Counted from the first letter of the stretch, positions 46,750-58,052 are shown. The stretch: DNA of 64,000 bases from Pseudomonas lurida (GCF_002563895.1 NZ_PDJB01000001.1:6059501-6123500); one strand, 5' to 3'. Translations and numbers: made by a program. The notes: generated by a model not told the origin, from the letters alone.

Positions 46750-47205
46750 ATGCACGCTTTGCAAGCCAAGATCCTCGACCCACGCATCGGCACCGAATTC
46801 CCGCTGCCAGCCTACGCCACCCCGGGCTCCGCCGGCCTTGACCTGCGCGCCATGCTCAAGGAAGACACCGTCCTTGAGCCAGGCCAGACCATCCTGATTC
46901 CAACCGGCCTGTCGATCTACGTCGGTGACCCAGGCCTGGCGGCACTGATCCTGCCGCGCTCCGGCCTGGGTCACAAACACGGCATCGTGCTGGGTAACCT
47001 GGTAGGCCTGATCGACTCGGACTATCAGGGTGAGCTGATGGTGTCTTGCTGGAACCGTGGCCAGACCGCCTTCAACATCGCCGTCGGCGAGCGCATTGCC
47101 CAACTGGTGCTGGTGCCGGTGGTGCAGGCACACTTTGAGTTGGTGGAGGAATTTGACGAAACACAACGTGGCGCAGGCGGGTTTGGGCATTCCGGCAGCC
47201 ACTGA
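46750..47205 (+). CDS. dut: dUTP diphosphatase
   Basis: A 151-residue trimeric dUTPase that makes dUMP and keeps uracil out of DNA. Motif 1 AGLDLRA (28-34), motif 2 PRSGLG (69-74), motif 3 [11 protein letters not shown] (86-96) with the catalytic aspartate, and motif 5 [10 protein letters not shown] (140-149) are all intact. It follows coaBC closely and is followed by a hairpin. Confidence 0.95.
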   Translation: MHALQAKILDPRIGTEFPLPAYATPGSAGLDLRAMLKEDTVLEPGQTILIPTGLSIYVGDPGLAALILPRSGLGHKHGIVLGNLVGLIDSDYQGELMVSCWNRGQTAFNIAVGERIAQLVLVPVVQAHFELVEEFDETQRGAGGFGHSGSH

Positions 47206-47218
47206 CTAAGCTGAAACT

Positions 47219-47239
47219 GGCCGGGCACCCTGCCCGGCC
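47219..47239. terminator. Hairpin after dut
   Basis: Perfect 9-base-pair stem GGCCGGGCA / TGCCCGGCC with loop CCC, 13 bases after the dut stop. There is no T run after it (CGACGCC follows), so it may attenuate rather than end transcription into algC. Confidence 0.5.
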
Positions 47240-47271
47240 CGACGCCACCGCAAGGCTTTTCAGGACGAAGA

Positions 47272-47472
47272 ATGCGCGGATTTTATCAGCGAGATTTCCC
47301 CATAGAAATCAAAGCGTTACGCAGAAAGAAAGAAGGGGCCAGCGCTCCGATGGCATTTTTGCACCACGAACTCTCTGCCGAAAACACCGTCATACCCTTC
47401 AGTTTGAGCCTGCCGGTCAGCCACATTAAGGCCAGCCTTGCCCCCTTCAGATGGAGTTTCCCCCCGCGATGA
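47272..47472 (+). CDS. Possible 66-residue ORF coupled to algC
   Basis: ATG at 47272 has a good AGGA site six bases ahead. The frame gives a basic, then mixed, 66-residue protein (MRGFYQRDFPIEIKALRRKK...) with no recognised domain. Its TGA overlaps the algC start (ATGA). algC itself has only a distant GGAG. It could be a short protein or a leader for coupling; its codon use is not as GC-biased at third positions as real genes nearby, so it may be chance. Confidence 0.35.
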   Translation: MRGFYQRDFPIEIKALRRKKEGASAPMAFLHHELSAENTVIPFSLSLPVSHIKASLAPFRWSFPPR

Positions 47473-48866
47473 GTACCGCAGCCCGAGTAGCCCCGACATT
47501 CCCCGACAGCATCTTTCGCGCCTATGACATTCGTGGCGTGGTGCCCAAGACCCTCACGGCCGAAACCGCCTACTGGATTGGCCGCGCCATCGGCTCCCAG
47601 AGCCTGGCTCAGGATGAACCCAACGTTTCGGTCGGCCGTGACGGGCGACTGTCCGGCCCGGAGCTGGTGGAACAACTGATCCAGGGCCTGGCCGACAGCG
47701 GTTGCCATGTGAGTGACGTCGGCCTGGTGCCGACGCCTGCGCTGTACTACGCAGCCAACGTACTGGCAGGCAAGTCCGGGGTGATGCTGACCGGCAGCCA
47801 TAACCCGTCGGACTACAACGGTTTCAAGATCGTCATCGCGGGCGACACGCTGGCCAACGAACAGATCCAGGCCCTGCACAACCGCCTGAAAACCAACAAC
47901 CTGACCAGCGGTAAGGGCACCATCACCAAAGTTGACATCCTGCAGCGCTACTCTGACGAAATCACCCGTGACGTCAAACTCGCGCGCCGCTTGAAAGTGG
48001 TGGTGGACTGCGGCAACGGCGCCGCCGGCGTGATCGCCCCGCAGTTGCTGGAAGCCCTGAACTGCGAAGTGATTCCTTTGTTCTGCGAGGTCGACGGCCA
48101 CTTCCCCAACCACCACCCGGACCCGGGCAAGCCGGAAAACCTGGTAGACCTGATCGCCAAGGTCAAGGAAACCGGGGCGGACGTCGGCCTGGCCTTTGAC
48201 GGCGACGGCGACCGTGTGGGTGTGGTGACGGAAACCGGCGAAATCGTGTTCCCGGATCGCCTGCTGATGCTGTTTGCCCGTGACGTGGTGGCGCGCAACC
48301 CCAACGCCGAGATCATCTTCGACGTGAAGTGCACCCGCCGCCTTACCCCGCTGATCAAGGAATATGGCGGTCGCCCGCTAATGTGGAAGACGGGTCACTC
48401 GTTGATCAAAAAGAAGATGAAGGAAACCGGCGCGCTGTTGGCCGGCGAAATGAGCGGCCACGTGTTCTTCAAGGAGCGCTGGTTCGGCTTTGACGACGGC
48501 ATTTACAGCGCGGCGCGCCTGCTGGAGATCCTCAGCAAGGAAAAATCCACCGCCGAAGAGCTGTTCCAGACCTTCCCGAACGATATTTCTACGCCAGAGA
48601 TCAATATCCATGTGACCGAGGAGAGCAAATTCAGCATCATTGACGCACTGCACGATGCGCAATGGGGTGAAGGCGCCAACCTGACTACCATTGATGGTGT
48701 GCGAGTCGATTACGCCAAAGGCTGGGGCCTGGTTCGCGCGTCCAACACCACACCGGTGCTGGTCCTGCGTTTCGAGGCGGATACCGAGGCTGAGTTGCAG
48801 CGCATCAAGGACGTGTTCCACGCCCAGTTGAAACGTGTTGCCCCTGATCTCCAATTACCGTTCTGA
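47469..48866 (+). CDS. algC: Phosphomannomutase/phosphoglucomutase
   Basis: A 465-residue alpha-D-phosphohexomutase. The phosphoserine is S110 in LTGSHNPSDYNG and the metal loop DGDGDR has D244, D246 and D248. AlgC supplies mannose-1-P and glucose-1-P for alginate, Psl-type polysaccharide, LPS core and rhamnolipid. Start at 47469 gives the known MSTA... beginning; ATG 47451 would add six residues. It lies between dut and argB, 19 bases before the latter. Confidence 0.94.
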   Translation: MSTAARVAPTFPDSIFRAYDIRGVVPKTLTAETAYWIGRAIGSQSLAQDEPNVSVGRDGRLSGPELVEQLIQGLADSGCHVSDVGLVPTPALYYAANVLAGKSGVMLTGSHNPSDYNGFKIVIAGDTLANEQIQALHNRLKTNNLTSGKGTITKVDILQRYSDEITRDVKLARRLKVVVDCGNGAAGVIAPQLLEALNCEVIPLFCEVDGHFPNHHPDPGKPENLVDLIAKVKETGADVGLAFDGDGDRVGVVTETGEIVFPDRLLMLFARDVVARNPNAEIIFDVKCTRRLTPLIKEYGGRPLMWKTGHSLIKKKMKETGALLAGEMSGHVFFKERWFGFDDGIYSAARLLEILSKEKSTAEELFQTFPNDISTPEINIHVTEESKFSIIDALHDAQWGEGANLTTIDGVRVDYAKGWGLVRASNTTPVLVLRFEADTEAELQRIKDVFHAQLKRVAPDLQLPF

Positions 48867-48885
48867 TTTTTTACCGGAGCCCTGA

Positions 48886-49791
<906 letters not shown>

Positions 49792-49802
49792 ACGCTGAAA
49801 AC

Positions 49803-49842
49803 AAAAAGGCCCCGCTCAACAGGATTGAGCGGGGCCTTTTTT
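49803..49842. terminator. Bidirectional terminator, argB / pyrE
   Basis: Perfect 17-base stem AAAAAGGCCCCGCTCAA / TTGAGCGGGGCCTTTTT with a 5-base loop (49820-49824) and a further T. It serves both convergent genes. Confidence 0.92.
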
Positions 49843-49869
49843 ATGCACTCGCTACTGCAGGACGGTGGG

Positions 49870-50514
49870 TCAGACGCCGAACTGCTCGCGGTATGCACGC
49901 ACCGCCGGCAGGTGTTGCTTGAGCTGCGGGTCATCTTCCAGGAACTGCAGCACCTGGTTCAGCGACACGATGCTCACCACAGGAATGCCAAAATCGCGCT
50001 CAACTTCCTGGATGGCTGACAATTCACCGTTGCCGCGCTCCTGGCGGTTCAGCGCGATCAGCACGCCGGCGGCCTTGGCGCCTTCCTGCGACGCGATGAT
50101 CTGCATCACTTCGCGGATGGCCGTACCGGCGGTGATCACGTCGTCGATGATCAGCACATCGCCCTTGAGCGGCGCCCCCACCAGGCTGCCACCTTCGCCG
50201 TGGGCCTTGGCTTCCTTGCGGTTGAAGCACCATGGCAGGTCCTGCCCGTGATGTTCAGCCAGGGCCACAGCGGTAGCGGCGGCCAGGGGGATGCCCTTGT
50301 ACGCCGGGCCGAACAGGACGTCGAACGGAATACCGCTTTCAACGATGGCGGCCGCATAGAAACGACCCAGCTGAGCCAGGGCCGAACCGGAGTTGAACAA
50401 GCCGGCATTGAAGAAGTACGGACTGGTGCGCCCGGACTTCAGGGTGAACTCACCGAAGCGCAAAACGCCGCGATCGATGGCAAAACGAATGAAATCGCGT
50501 TGATACGCCTGCAT
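49870..50514 (-). CDS. pyrE: Orotate phosphoribosyltransferase
   Basis: A 214-residue type I phosphoribosyltransferase that makes OMP from orotate and PRPP. The PRPP loop is [13 protein letters not shown] (120-132); SPYFFNAG and the catalytic-loop lysines ([13 protein letters not shown]) are present. Start 50514 gives the common MQAYQRDFI beginning. It is divergent from crc; a 17-base palindrome lies in the 82-base gap. Confidence 0.95.
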   Translation of the reverse strand: MQAYQRDFIRFAIDRGVLRFGEFTLKSGRTSPYFFNAGLFNSGSALAQLGRFYAAAIVESGIPFDVLFGPAYKGIPLAAATAVALAEHHGQDLPWCFNRKEAKAHGEGGSLVGAPLKGDVLIIDDVITAGTAIREVMQIIASQEGAKAAGVLIALNRQERGNGELSAIQEVERDFGIPVVSIVSLNQVLQFLEDDPQLKQHLPAVRAYREQFGV

Positions 50515-50558
50515 GAAAAAAGCCTCAGATACCACGGATTTAGCTAATTAGGTAGACG

Positions 50559-50575
50559 GCGTGTATCATACACGC
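50559..50575. promoter_or_regulatory. Palindrome overlapping pyrE/crc promoters
   Basis: GCGTGTATCATACACGC is a perfect 8-base inverted repeat around a C. Each strand contains a -10-like box in it (TATCAT on plus, TATGAT on minus). It may be an operator or simply two facing -10 elements. Confidence 0.45.
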
Positions 50576-50596
50576 ACGCGATTTTTGGGGCCATTT

Positions 50597-51376
50597 ATGC
50601 GGATCATCAGTGTGAACGTTAATGGTATTCAGGCTGCAGTCGAGCGTGGTTTGCTCAGTTGGCTGCAAGCCCAGAATGCCGACGTCATCTGCCTGCAGGA
50701 TACCCGCGCCTCCGCCTTTGAACTGGACGACCCAGCCTTCCAACTGGATGGCTACTTCCTTTATGCCTGCGATGCCGAAGTGCCCACCCAAGGTGGCGTG
50801 GCTTTGTATTCGCGGTTGCAACCCAAGGCGGTCATCAGCGGCCTCGGCTTCGAGACAGCCGACCGCTACGGGCGCTACCTGCAAGCCGATTTCGACAAGG
50901 TCAGCATCGCGACCTTGCTGCTTCCTTCGGGGCAGAACGGCGATGAAGACTTGAACCAGAAGTTCAAGCTAATGGACGATTTCGCCCGTTACCTGGATAA
51001 ACAGCGACGCAAACGTCGCGAGTACATTTATTGTGGCTCGCTGTACGTGGCGCAACAGAAGCTGGATATCAAGAACTGGCGCGACAGCCAGCAATCCCCG
51101 GGCTTCCTGGCGCCTGAACGCGCCTGGATGGACGAGATTGTCGGCAACATGGGCTATGTGGATGCCCTGCGCGAAGTCAGTCGCGAAGGTGACCAGTACA
51201 GCTGGTGGCCAGATAACGAACAGGCTGAGATGCTCAACCTGGGCTGGCGCTTCGACTACCAGTTGCTGACCCCAGGCCTGCGCCGGTTCGTTCGCAGCGC
51301 ACGCCTGCCACGCCAGCCACGCTTCTCGCAGCATGCGCCGCTGATCGTGGACTACGACTGGACACTGACCATCTGA
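50597..51376 (+). CDS. crc: Catabolite repression control protein Crc
   Basis: A 259-residue protein with the exonuclease III (EEP) fold but an altered active site: the metal glutamate is D35 in CLQDTR, the GDxN motif is GSLY (147-150), and SDH is SQH (244-246). This is the known state of Pseudomonas Crc, which has no nuclease activity and instead joins Hfq on A-rich mRNA sites to repress catabolic genes. It stands alone, divergent from pyrE, ending at a 19-base-pair terminator hairpin. Confidence 0.95.
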   Translation: MRIISVNVNGIQAAVERGLLSWLQAQNADVICLQDTRASAFELDDPAFQLDGYFLYACDAEVPTQGGVALYSRLQPKAVISGLGFETADRYGRYLQADFDKVSIATLLLPSGQNGDEDLNQKFKLMDDFARYLDKQRRKRREYIYCGSLYVAQQKLDIKNWRDSQQSPGFLAPERAWMDEIVGNMGYVDALREVSREGDQYSWWPDNEQAEMLNLGWRFDYQLLTPGLRRFVRSARLPRQPRFSQHAPLIVDYDWTLTI

Positions 51377-51387
51377 GGTCTTTTTCC

Positions 51388-51429
51388 AGGCACAAAAAAA
51401 CCGACATCGCTGTCGGTTTTTTTGTGCCT
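51388..51429. terminator. Bidirectional terminator, crc / DUF4870
   Basis: Perfect 19-base-pair stem beginning AGGCACAAAAAAACCGACA (51388-51406), loop TCGC, and the inverse at 51411-51429. The core CCGACA/TGTCGG is flanked by seven A and seven T. Confidence 0.93.
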
Positions 51430-51434
51430 GCTCG

Positions 51435-51806
51435 TTATTTGATCACGCGCCAGGTCAAGGGGTAGCGATACGCGATGCCCTTGTTGGCCTTGATGCTGCC
51501 AATGATGGTCAGCACCACCGTGGCGATCGCCAGGGCGAACATCAGGAAAAAGCCAATCACTGCGAAGGCCAGCACAATGCAAGCGATCCAGGCGATGGCC
51601 ACGGTGATCTGGAAGTTCAGGGCTTCCTTGCCCTGATCATCAACGAACGGGTCCACTTCTTTCTTCATCTGCCACAGGATCAGTGGCCCCACGACGCTGC
51701 CGAAGGGGAACACGAAACCCAGAAACGCCGCGAGATGGCACAACATTGCCCCCTGGCGCACTTCGTAGGAAGGCGTAGGCACCGGCATCTGGTTGTTGTC
51801 ATTCAT
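51435..51806 (-). CDS. DUF4870 domain membrane protein
   Basis: A 123-residue integral membrane protein with three or four predicted helices (LCHLAAFLGFVFPFGSVVGPLILWQ; ITVAIAWIACIVLAF; FFLMFALAIATVVLTI). The segment FVDDQGKEALNFQ is the DUF4870 (Tic20-like) hallmark. Function unknown. It lies 22 bases after rph on the same strand and may be in the same transcript. Confidence 0.85.
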   Translation of the reverse strand: MNDNNQMPVPTPSYEVRQGAMLCHLAAFLGFVFPFGSVVGPLILWQMKKEVDPFVDDQGKEALNFQITVAIAWIACIVLAFAVIGFFLMFALAIATVVLTIIGSIKANKGIAYRYPLTWRVIK

Positions 51807-51828
51807 GGCGTTTCTCCTTGAGACGGGC

Positions 51829-52551
51829 TCAGTCCGCCAGGGCGGCGTTCTGCAGCTCGAAGATTTCGGTCATGCCTTTCTGGGCCAGGGCGAGCATGGC
51901 GTTCAGGTCGGCCGGCTGGAAGGGCGCGCCTTCGGCAGTGCCCTGCACTTCGATGAAACCACCGGTGCTGGTCATGACCACGTTCAGGTCGGTCTCGGCA
52001 GCCGAGTCCTCCAGGTAGTCCAGGTCCAGCACTGGCTCGCCCTGATACATGCCTACCGACACAGCGGCGATCATCTGCTTGAGCGGATCGCCTGCTTTCA
52101 GGCCGCCACGCTTCTTGATCACTTTCAGTGCATCTACCAGGGCAACCATGGCGCCGGTGATAGACGCGGTACGGGTGCCGCCATCGGCCTGGATCACGTC
52201 GCAGTCGACGTACAGCGTCACGTCGCCCAGCTTGGACATGTCCAGGGCTGCGCGCAGCGAACGACCGATCAGTCGCTGGATTTCCAGGGTACGGCCGCCT
52301 TGCTTGCCACGGCTGGCTTCACGCTGGTTACGCTCGCCGGTCGCGCGCGGCAGCATGCCGTACTCGGCCGTCAGCCAGCCCTGGCCCTGGCCTTTAAGGA
52401 AGCGCGGCACGCCGTTTTCAACGCTGACGGTGCAGATGACCTTGGTATCGCCAAACTCGACCAGTACAGACCCCTCGGCGTGTTTGGTGTAGTTGCGGGT
52501 GATGCGGATCGAGCGGAGCTGATCGGCAGCGCGACCACTTGGACGTTTCAT
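51829..52551 (-). CDS. rph: Ribonuclease PH
   Basis: A 240-residue phosphorolytic 3' exoribonuclease that trims tRNA ends. It has [19 protein letters not shown], the phosphate site [15 protein letters not shown] and [11 protein letters not shown]. Full length with no frameshift (unlike rph-1 of E. coli K-12). It is divergent from yicC and precedes the DUF4870 gene. Confidence 0.95.
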   Translation of the reverse strand: MKRPSGRAADQLRSIRITRNYTKHAEGSVLVEFGDTKVICTVSVENGVPRFLKGQGQGWLTAEYGMLPRATGERNQREASRGKQGGRTLEIQRLIGRSLRAALDMSKLGDVTLYVDCDVIQADGGTRTASITGAMVALVDALKVIKKRGGLKAGDPLKQMIAAVSVGMYQGEPVLDLDYLEDSAAETDLNVVMTSTGGFIEVQGTAEGAPFQPADLNAMLALAQKGMTEIFELQNAALAD

Positions 52552-52650
52552 AGGGAGACACCTGTACTGAGGACGAAAAACTGCCGAGCATTATAGAGCC
52601 GTGAGCCGATTCGGGGCACTGCTAAAAAATCCAGTTACGAATGCTCGGGT

Positions 52651-52680
52651 TTGGGCGCGCTTGTCCCACTGCGCTACAAT
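52651..52680 (+). promoter_or_regulatory. Likely yicC promoter
   Basis: TTGGGC (52651-52656), 18-base spacer, TACAAT (52675-52680), 57 bases before the yicC ATG in the gap divergent from rph. Confidence 0.55.
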
Positions 52681-52737
52681 CCTGCGCCTTCTTAACCATC
52701 AGCCCGTGTTTGCGGGACTGCAACGCGAGGTACCTCC

Positions 52738-54232
<1,495 letters not shown>

Positions 54233-54244
54233 TTGGCTCTTCCC

Positions 54245-54287
54245 AAAACCGCTGCAAGGGCTTTACATTGGCACTTGTAGCGGTTTT
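54245..54287 (+). terminator. Hairpin 1 after gmk
   Basis: AAAACCGCTGCAAG / CTTGTAGCGGTTTT (54245-54258 and 54274-54287): a 14-base stem with one G-U-type mismatch, 15-base loop and ending in TTTT. Probably a terminator. Confidence 0.65.
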
Positions 54288-54300
54288 GCGAGGGCCTGCG

Positions 54301-54336
54301 AAAAATCAGCGCTTCCCTAAACGCTGGTGATTTTTT
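54301..54336 (+). terminator. Hairpin 2 after gmk
   Basis: AAAAATCAGCG pairs with CGCT-GGT-GATTTTT, with a 3-base bulge, followed by a run of T. It is 14 bases beyond hairpin 1 and 64 bases before rpoZ, making a tandem terminator. Confidence 0.55.
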
Positions 54337-54399
54337 AAACTGTTTAGTCCGCTCGCCCAACCGGGCAGCGCGCATCTTGCATTCGCTCCGAGGAATACC

Positions 54400-54663
54400 A
54401 TGGCCCGCGTAACCGTTGAAGACTGCCTAGAACACGTGGATAACCGCTTTGAGCTGGTCATGCTCTCTACCAAGCGTGCCCGTCAACTGGCCACTGGCGG
54501 CAAAGAGCCCCTGGTCCAGTGGGAAAACGACAAGCCTACCGTTGTAGCCCTGCGTGAAATCGCTGAAGGCCTGATGAGCTACGAGTTCATCGCCAACGCC
54601 GAAATCGTTGAAGACGAACCGCTGTTTGCAGCGTTCGAGGACGAGTCCAACGAGGCCGTCTAA
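54400..54663 (+). CDS. rpoZ: RNA polymerase omega subunit
   Basis: An 87-residue omega subunit. [30 protein letters not shown] is the conserved core that clamps the beta' tail. Omega helps form (p)ppGpp site 1 on RNA polymerase, and the gene is joined to spoT, 60 bases on, as in E. coli. Confidence 0.95.
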   Translation: MARVTVEDCLEHVDNRFELVMLSTKRARQLATGGKEPLVQWENDKPTVVALREIAEGLMSYEFIANAEIVEDEPLFAAFEDESNEAV

Positions 54664-54723
54664 GCCTATGCCTGGTCGACGTAGCACGGCGCGGGGTCAC
54701 AGCCTTCGGCAGGAGTTAACACT

Positions 54724-56829
54724 TTGCCGAGCATAGACGCCCTCGCCGATCGCTTATCGACCTACCTCGGCCCAGACCAGGTCAACCTGGTCCGCCGAGC
54801 GTATTTCTACGCCGAACAAGCCCACGACGGCCAACGCCGCCGCAGCGGCGAGGCGTATGTCACCCATCCTCTTGCGGTGGCAAATATTCTTGCCGACATG
54901 CACATGGACCATCAGAGCCTGATGGCCGCGATGCTGCATGACGTGATCGAAGACACCGGCATCGCCAAGGAAGCGCTCAGCGCACAATTTGGCGAAACCG
55001 TGGCCGAACTGGTCGACGGGGTCAGCAAACTGACCCAGATGAACTTCGAGACCAAGGCCGAAGCCCAGGCGGAAAACTTCCAGAAAATGGCCATGGCCAT
55101 GGCACGCGACATCCGCGTGATCCTGGTCAAGCTGGCCGACCGGCTGCACAACATGCGCACGCTGGAAGTGCTGTCCGGCGAAAAACGCCGGCGCATCGCC
55201 AAGGAAACCCTGGAAATCTACGCGCCCATCGCCAATCGCCTGGGCATGCACGCCATTCGCATCGAATTCGAAGACCTCGGCTTCAAGGCCATGCACCCGA
55301 TGCGCTCGGCGCGCATCTACCAGGCGGTCAAGCGCGCTCGTGGCAACCGCAAGGAAATCGTCAACAAGATCGAAGAATCCCTGAGCCATTGCCTGGCGAT
55401 CGACGAGATCGAGGGCGAGGTCAGTGGCCGGCAGAAGCACATCTACGGCATCTACAAGAAGATGCGTGGCAAGCGCCGGGCCTTCAACGAGATCATGGAC
55501 GTGTACGCGTTCCGGATCATCGTCGACAAGGTCGACACCTGCTACCGCGTGCTCGGCGCTGTACATAATTTGTACAAGCCGCTGCCGGGCCGCTTCAAGG
55601 ACTACATCGCGATTCCCAAGGCCAACGGCTACCAGTCGCTGCATACCACTCTGTTCGGCATGCACGGGGTGCCGATCGAGATCCAGATCCGCACCCGCGA
55701 AATGGAAGAGATGGCCAATAACGGCATTGCCGCCCATTGGCTGTACAAATCCAGCGGCGACGAGCAACCCAAAGGCACCCATGCCCGCGCCCGCCAGTGG
55801 GTCAAGGGCGTGCTGGAAATGCAGCAACGGGCGGGCAACTCCCTCGAATTCATCGAAAGTGTGAAGATCGACCTGTTCCCGGACGAGGTCTACGTGTTCA
55901 CGCCCAAAGGGCGGATCATGGAGCTGCCCAAAGGCTCCACGGCGGTCGACTTTGCCTACGCCGTGCACACCGACGTGGGCAACAGCTGCATCGCCTGCCG
56001 GATCAATCGTCGTCTCGCGCCGCTGTCCGAACCGCTGCAAAGCGGCTCCACGGTCGAGATCGTCAGCGCACCGGGCGCGCGCCCGAATCCGGCATGGCTC
56101 AACTTCGTGGTCACCGGCAAAGCGCGCACGCACATCCGTCACGCCCTCAAGCTGCAACGCCGCTCCGAGTCGATCAGCCTGGGCGAACGCCTGCTTAACA
56201 AGGTGCTCAACGGTTTCGACAGCGCGCTGGACAAGATTCCTGCAGAGCGCGTGCAAGCGATGCTCCACGAGTATCGCCAGGAAACCATCGAGGACCTGCT
56301 GGAAGATATCGGCCTGGGCAACCGCATGGCCTATGTGGTCGCCCGCCGCCTGCTCGGTGAAGGCGAACAGCTGCCAAGCCCCGAGGGCCCGCTGGCGATT
56401 CGCGGCACCGAGGGCCTGGTACTCAGCTACGCCAAGTGCTGCACGCCGATCCCGGGCGACCCGATTGTCGGCCACTTGTCGGCGGGCAAAGGCATGGTCG
56501 TGCACCTGGACAATTGCCGCAACATCACCGAAATCCGCCACAACCCGGAAAAATGCATCCAGCTCTCATGGGCCAAGGATGTCACCGGCGAGTTCAACGT
56601 CGAGCTGCGGGTGGAGCTGGAGCACCAGCGCGGCCTGATCGCCCTGCTGGCCAGCAGCGTCAACGCGGCCGACGGCAATATCGAGAAAATCAGCATGGAC
56701 GAGCGCGATGGTCGCATCAGCGTGGTCCAACTGGTGGTCAGCGTGCACGACCGCGTGCACCTGGCCCGCGTGATCAAGAAACTGCGCGCCTTGACCGGGG
56801 TCATCCGCATCACCCGCATGCGTGCATAA
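54724..56829 (+). CDS. spoT: Bifunctional (p)ppGpp synthetase/hydrolase SpoT
   Basis: A 701-residue Rel/SpoT protein. The HD hydrolase domain has H72-D73 and E76-D77 (LHDVIEDT); the synthetase domain (about 230-350) has RFKD at 290-293, the mark of bifunctional enzymes rather than the EFDD of RelA. TGS (about 388-445) and a C-terminal ACT domain follow. It sets (p)ppGpp levels under carbon, iron and fatty-acid stress. The start is TTG at 54724 behind AGGAG. Confidence 0.95.
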   Translation: MPSIDALADRLSTYLGPDQVNLVRRAYFYAEQAHDGQRRRSGEAYVTHPLAVANILADMHMDHQSLMAAMLHDVIEDTGIAKEALSAQFGETVAELVDGVSKLTQMNFETKAEAQAENFQKMAMAMARDIRVILVKLADRLHNMRTLEVLSGEKRRRIAKETLEIYAPIANRLGMHAIRIEFEDLGFKAMHPMRSARIYQAVKRARGNRKEIVNKIEESLSHCLAIDEIEGEVSGRQKHIYGIYKKMRGKRRAFNEIMDVYAFRIIVDKVDTCYRVLGAVHNLYKPLPGRFKDYIAIPKANGYQSLHTTLFGMHGVPIEIQIRTREMEEMANNGIAAHWLYKSSGDEQPKGTHARARQWVKGVLEMQQRAGNSLEFIESVKIDLFPDEVYVFTPKGRIMELPKGSTAVDFAYAVHTDVGNSCIACRINRRLAPLSEPLQSGSTVEIVSAPGARPNPAWLNFVVTGKARTHIRHALKLQRRSESISLGERLLNKVLNGFDSALDKIPAERVQAMLHEYRQETIEDLLEDIGLGNRMAYVVARRLLGEGEQLPSPEGPLAIRGTEGLVLSYAKCCTPIPGDPIVGHLSAGKGMVVHLDNCRNITEIRHNPEKCIQLSWAKDVTGEFNVELRVELEHQRGLIALLASSVNAADGNIEKISMDERDGRISVVQLVVSVHDRVHLARVIKKLRALTGVIRITRMRA

Positions 56830-56853
56830 CCCACTCATTACAAGGAGTCATTC

Positions 56854-57234
56854 ATGACCAAGACTGTTATCACCAGCGACAAAGCCCCTGCTGCCATCGG
56901 CACCTACTCCCAGGCGATCAAGGCGGGCAACACCGTCTACATGTCCGGCCAGATCCCGCTGGACCCAAAGACCATGGAACTGGTGGAAGGCTTTGAAGCA
57001 CAGACCGTACAGGTCTTCGAAAACCTCAAGTCGGTTGCCGAAGCAGCCGGCGGCTCGTTCAAGGACATCGTCAAGCTGAACATCTTCCTCACCGACCTGA
57101 GCCACTTTGCCAAGGTCAACGAGATCATGGGCAAGTACTTCGAACAGCCGTATCCAGCCCGTGCCGCCATCGGCGTTGCTGCCCTGCCAAAGGGTGCGCA
57201 GGTTGAGATGGACGCGATTCTGGTCATCGAGTAA
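56854..57234 (+). CDS. RidA family protein (second copy)
   Basis: A 126-residue Rid[32 protein letters not shown] at the start and [22 protein letters not shown] with the active-site arginine and glutamate. This is the RutC/RidA-type copy that follows spoT in many gammaproteobacteria, 24 bases downstream here. It closely follows the canonical RidA sequence, so is the likelier housekeeping deaminase; the dad-linked copy is more divergent. Confidence 0.93.
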   Translation: MTKTVITSDKAPAAIGTYSQAIKAGNTVYMSGQIPLDPKTMELVEGFEAQTVQVFENLKSVAEAAGGSFKDIVKLNIFLTDLSHFAKVNEIMGKYFEQPYPARAAIGVAALPKGAQVEMDAILVIE

Positions 57235-57240
57235 AACACC

Positions 57241-57266
57241 CGGCGCAGCCCCCACAGGCTGCGCCG
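57241..57266 (+). terminator. Hairpin after spoT-ridA
   Basis: Perfect 10-base-pair stem CGGCGCAGCC / GGCTGCGCCG with loop CCCACA, six bases after the ridA stop. It is followed by ACTTCGTTT, a poor T tract, so termination is likely but not certain. Confidence 0.6.
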
Positions 57267-57287
57267 ACTTCGTTTCGAAAGGATTTC

Positions 57288-58034
57288 ATGATGCGCAAAG
57301 CGCTTGTAGCCTCATCAATGCTCGCCCTGATGCTCGGCGGCTGTGCCAGCAACCCTGCCGACCTGGATGTGAGCGGCACCTGGATCAATCAGGTGGCCAT
57401 CGATGCGGCAGCCAAGGGCGGGCCTTTGCGTGAAGCCCTGCAGAGCTTTGGCCCGAACCTCGAATGGGAGGTCAATACCAAGGGCTCGCAGGCCCGCTAC
57501 TACAACGGTTTTGAAGTAGCTGAAGGTAAGTTGCTGGGTGAAAAATCCGGCGCCTGGAGCGTGGATTTCTACGGCAGCTCCGCCACCGAACTCAAGCGCA
57601 AAGGCAAACAACTGCTGCAAGTGGCCAACGACAACGAGCCTGAACAGCTGTTTGCCCGCGCCAAAGAACCCGCGCCAGACGGGGCGCCCATCGGCGCCAA
57701 CTTCGAACGTGCGCTGTACGCGGCCTACATGGGCGGTGACTGGAAGATCGCGGACGGCTTCGGTAGCGGCGCCATCGTACAGTTCCAGGCCAACGGCAAG
57801 GTCGCCGGCCTGCCGAATGTCGATCAGTACTCGCTATGCCTGGCAGGTGATTGCGCGTCCATGAGCGGCGGCTACGACAGCATCTGGCTGCAGTTGAATG
57901 GCCAGGGCAACCCGTGGATCTTTATCCGCAAGGGCAAACAACTGGAGATCTTCCAGGCGATCAACACTGCGCAGGCAGACGAAGTACCTTCGTTTACGCC
58001 AGGCCCACGCCAGTGGCTGCTTGAAAAGCAATAA
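57288..58034 (+). CDS. Uncharacterised lipoprotein
   Basis: A 248-residue protein with a lipoprotein signal (MLALMLGGC, C19) followed by ASNPADLDVSGTWINQVAID. The rest looks beta-rich with repeated G-x-W/Y motifs (GTWINQ, GAWSVDFYG, GDWKIADGFGSG) and two cysteines in LCLAGDCASM that may form a disulfide. I do not recognise the family. It probably faces the periplasm from the outer membrane. An AAAGGA site precedes the ATG. Confidence 0.8.
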   Translation: MMRKALVASSMLALMLGGCASNPADLDVSGTWINQVAIDAAAKGGPLREALQSFGPNLEWEVNTKGSQARYYNGFEVAEGKLLGEKSGAWSVDFYGSSATELKRKGKQLLQVANDNEPEQLFARAKEPAPDGAPIGANFERALYAAYMGGDWKIADGFGSGAIVQFQANGKVAGLPNVDQYSLCLAGDCASMSGGYDSIWLQLNGQGNPWIFIRKGKQLEIFQAINTAQADEVPSFTPGPRQWLLEKQ

Positions 58035-58052
58035 GTAGCCGAACACAGACCC

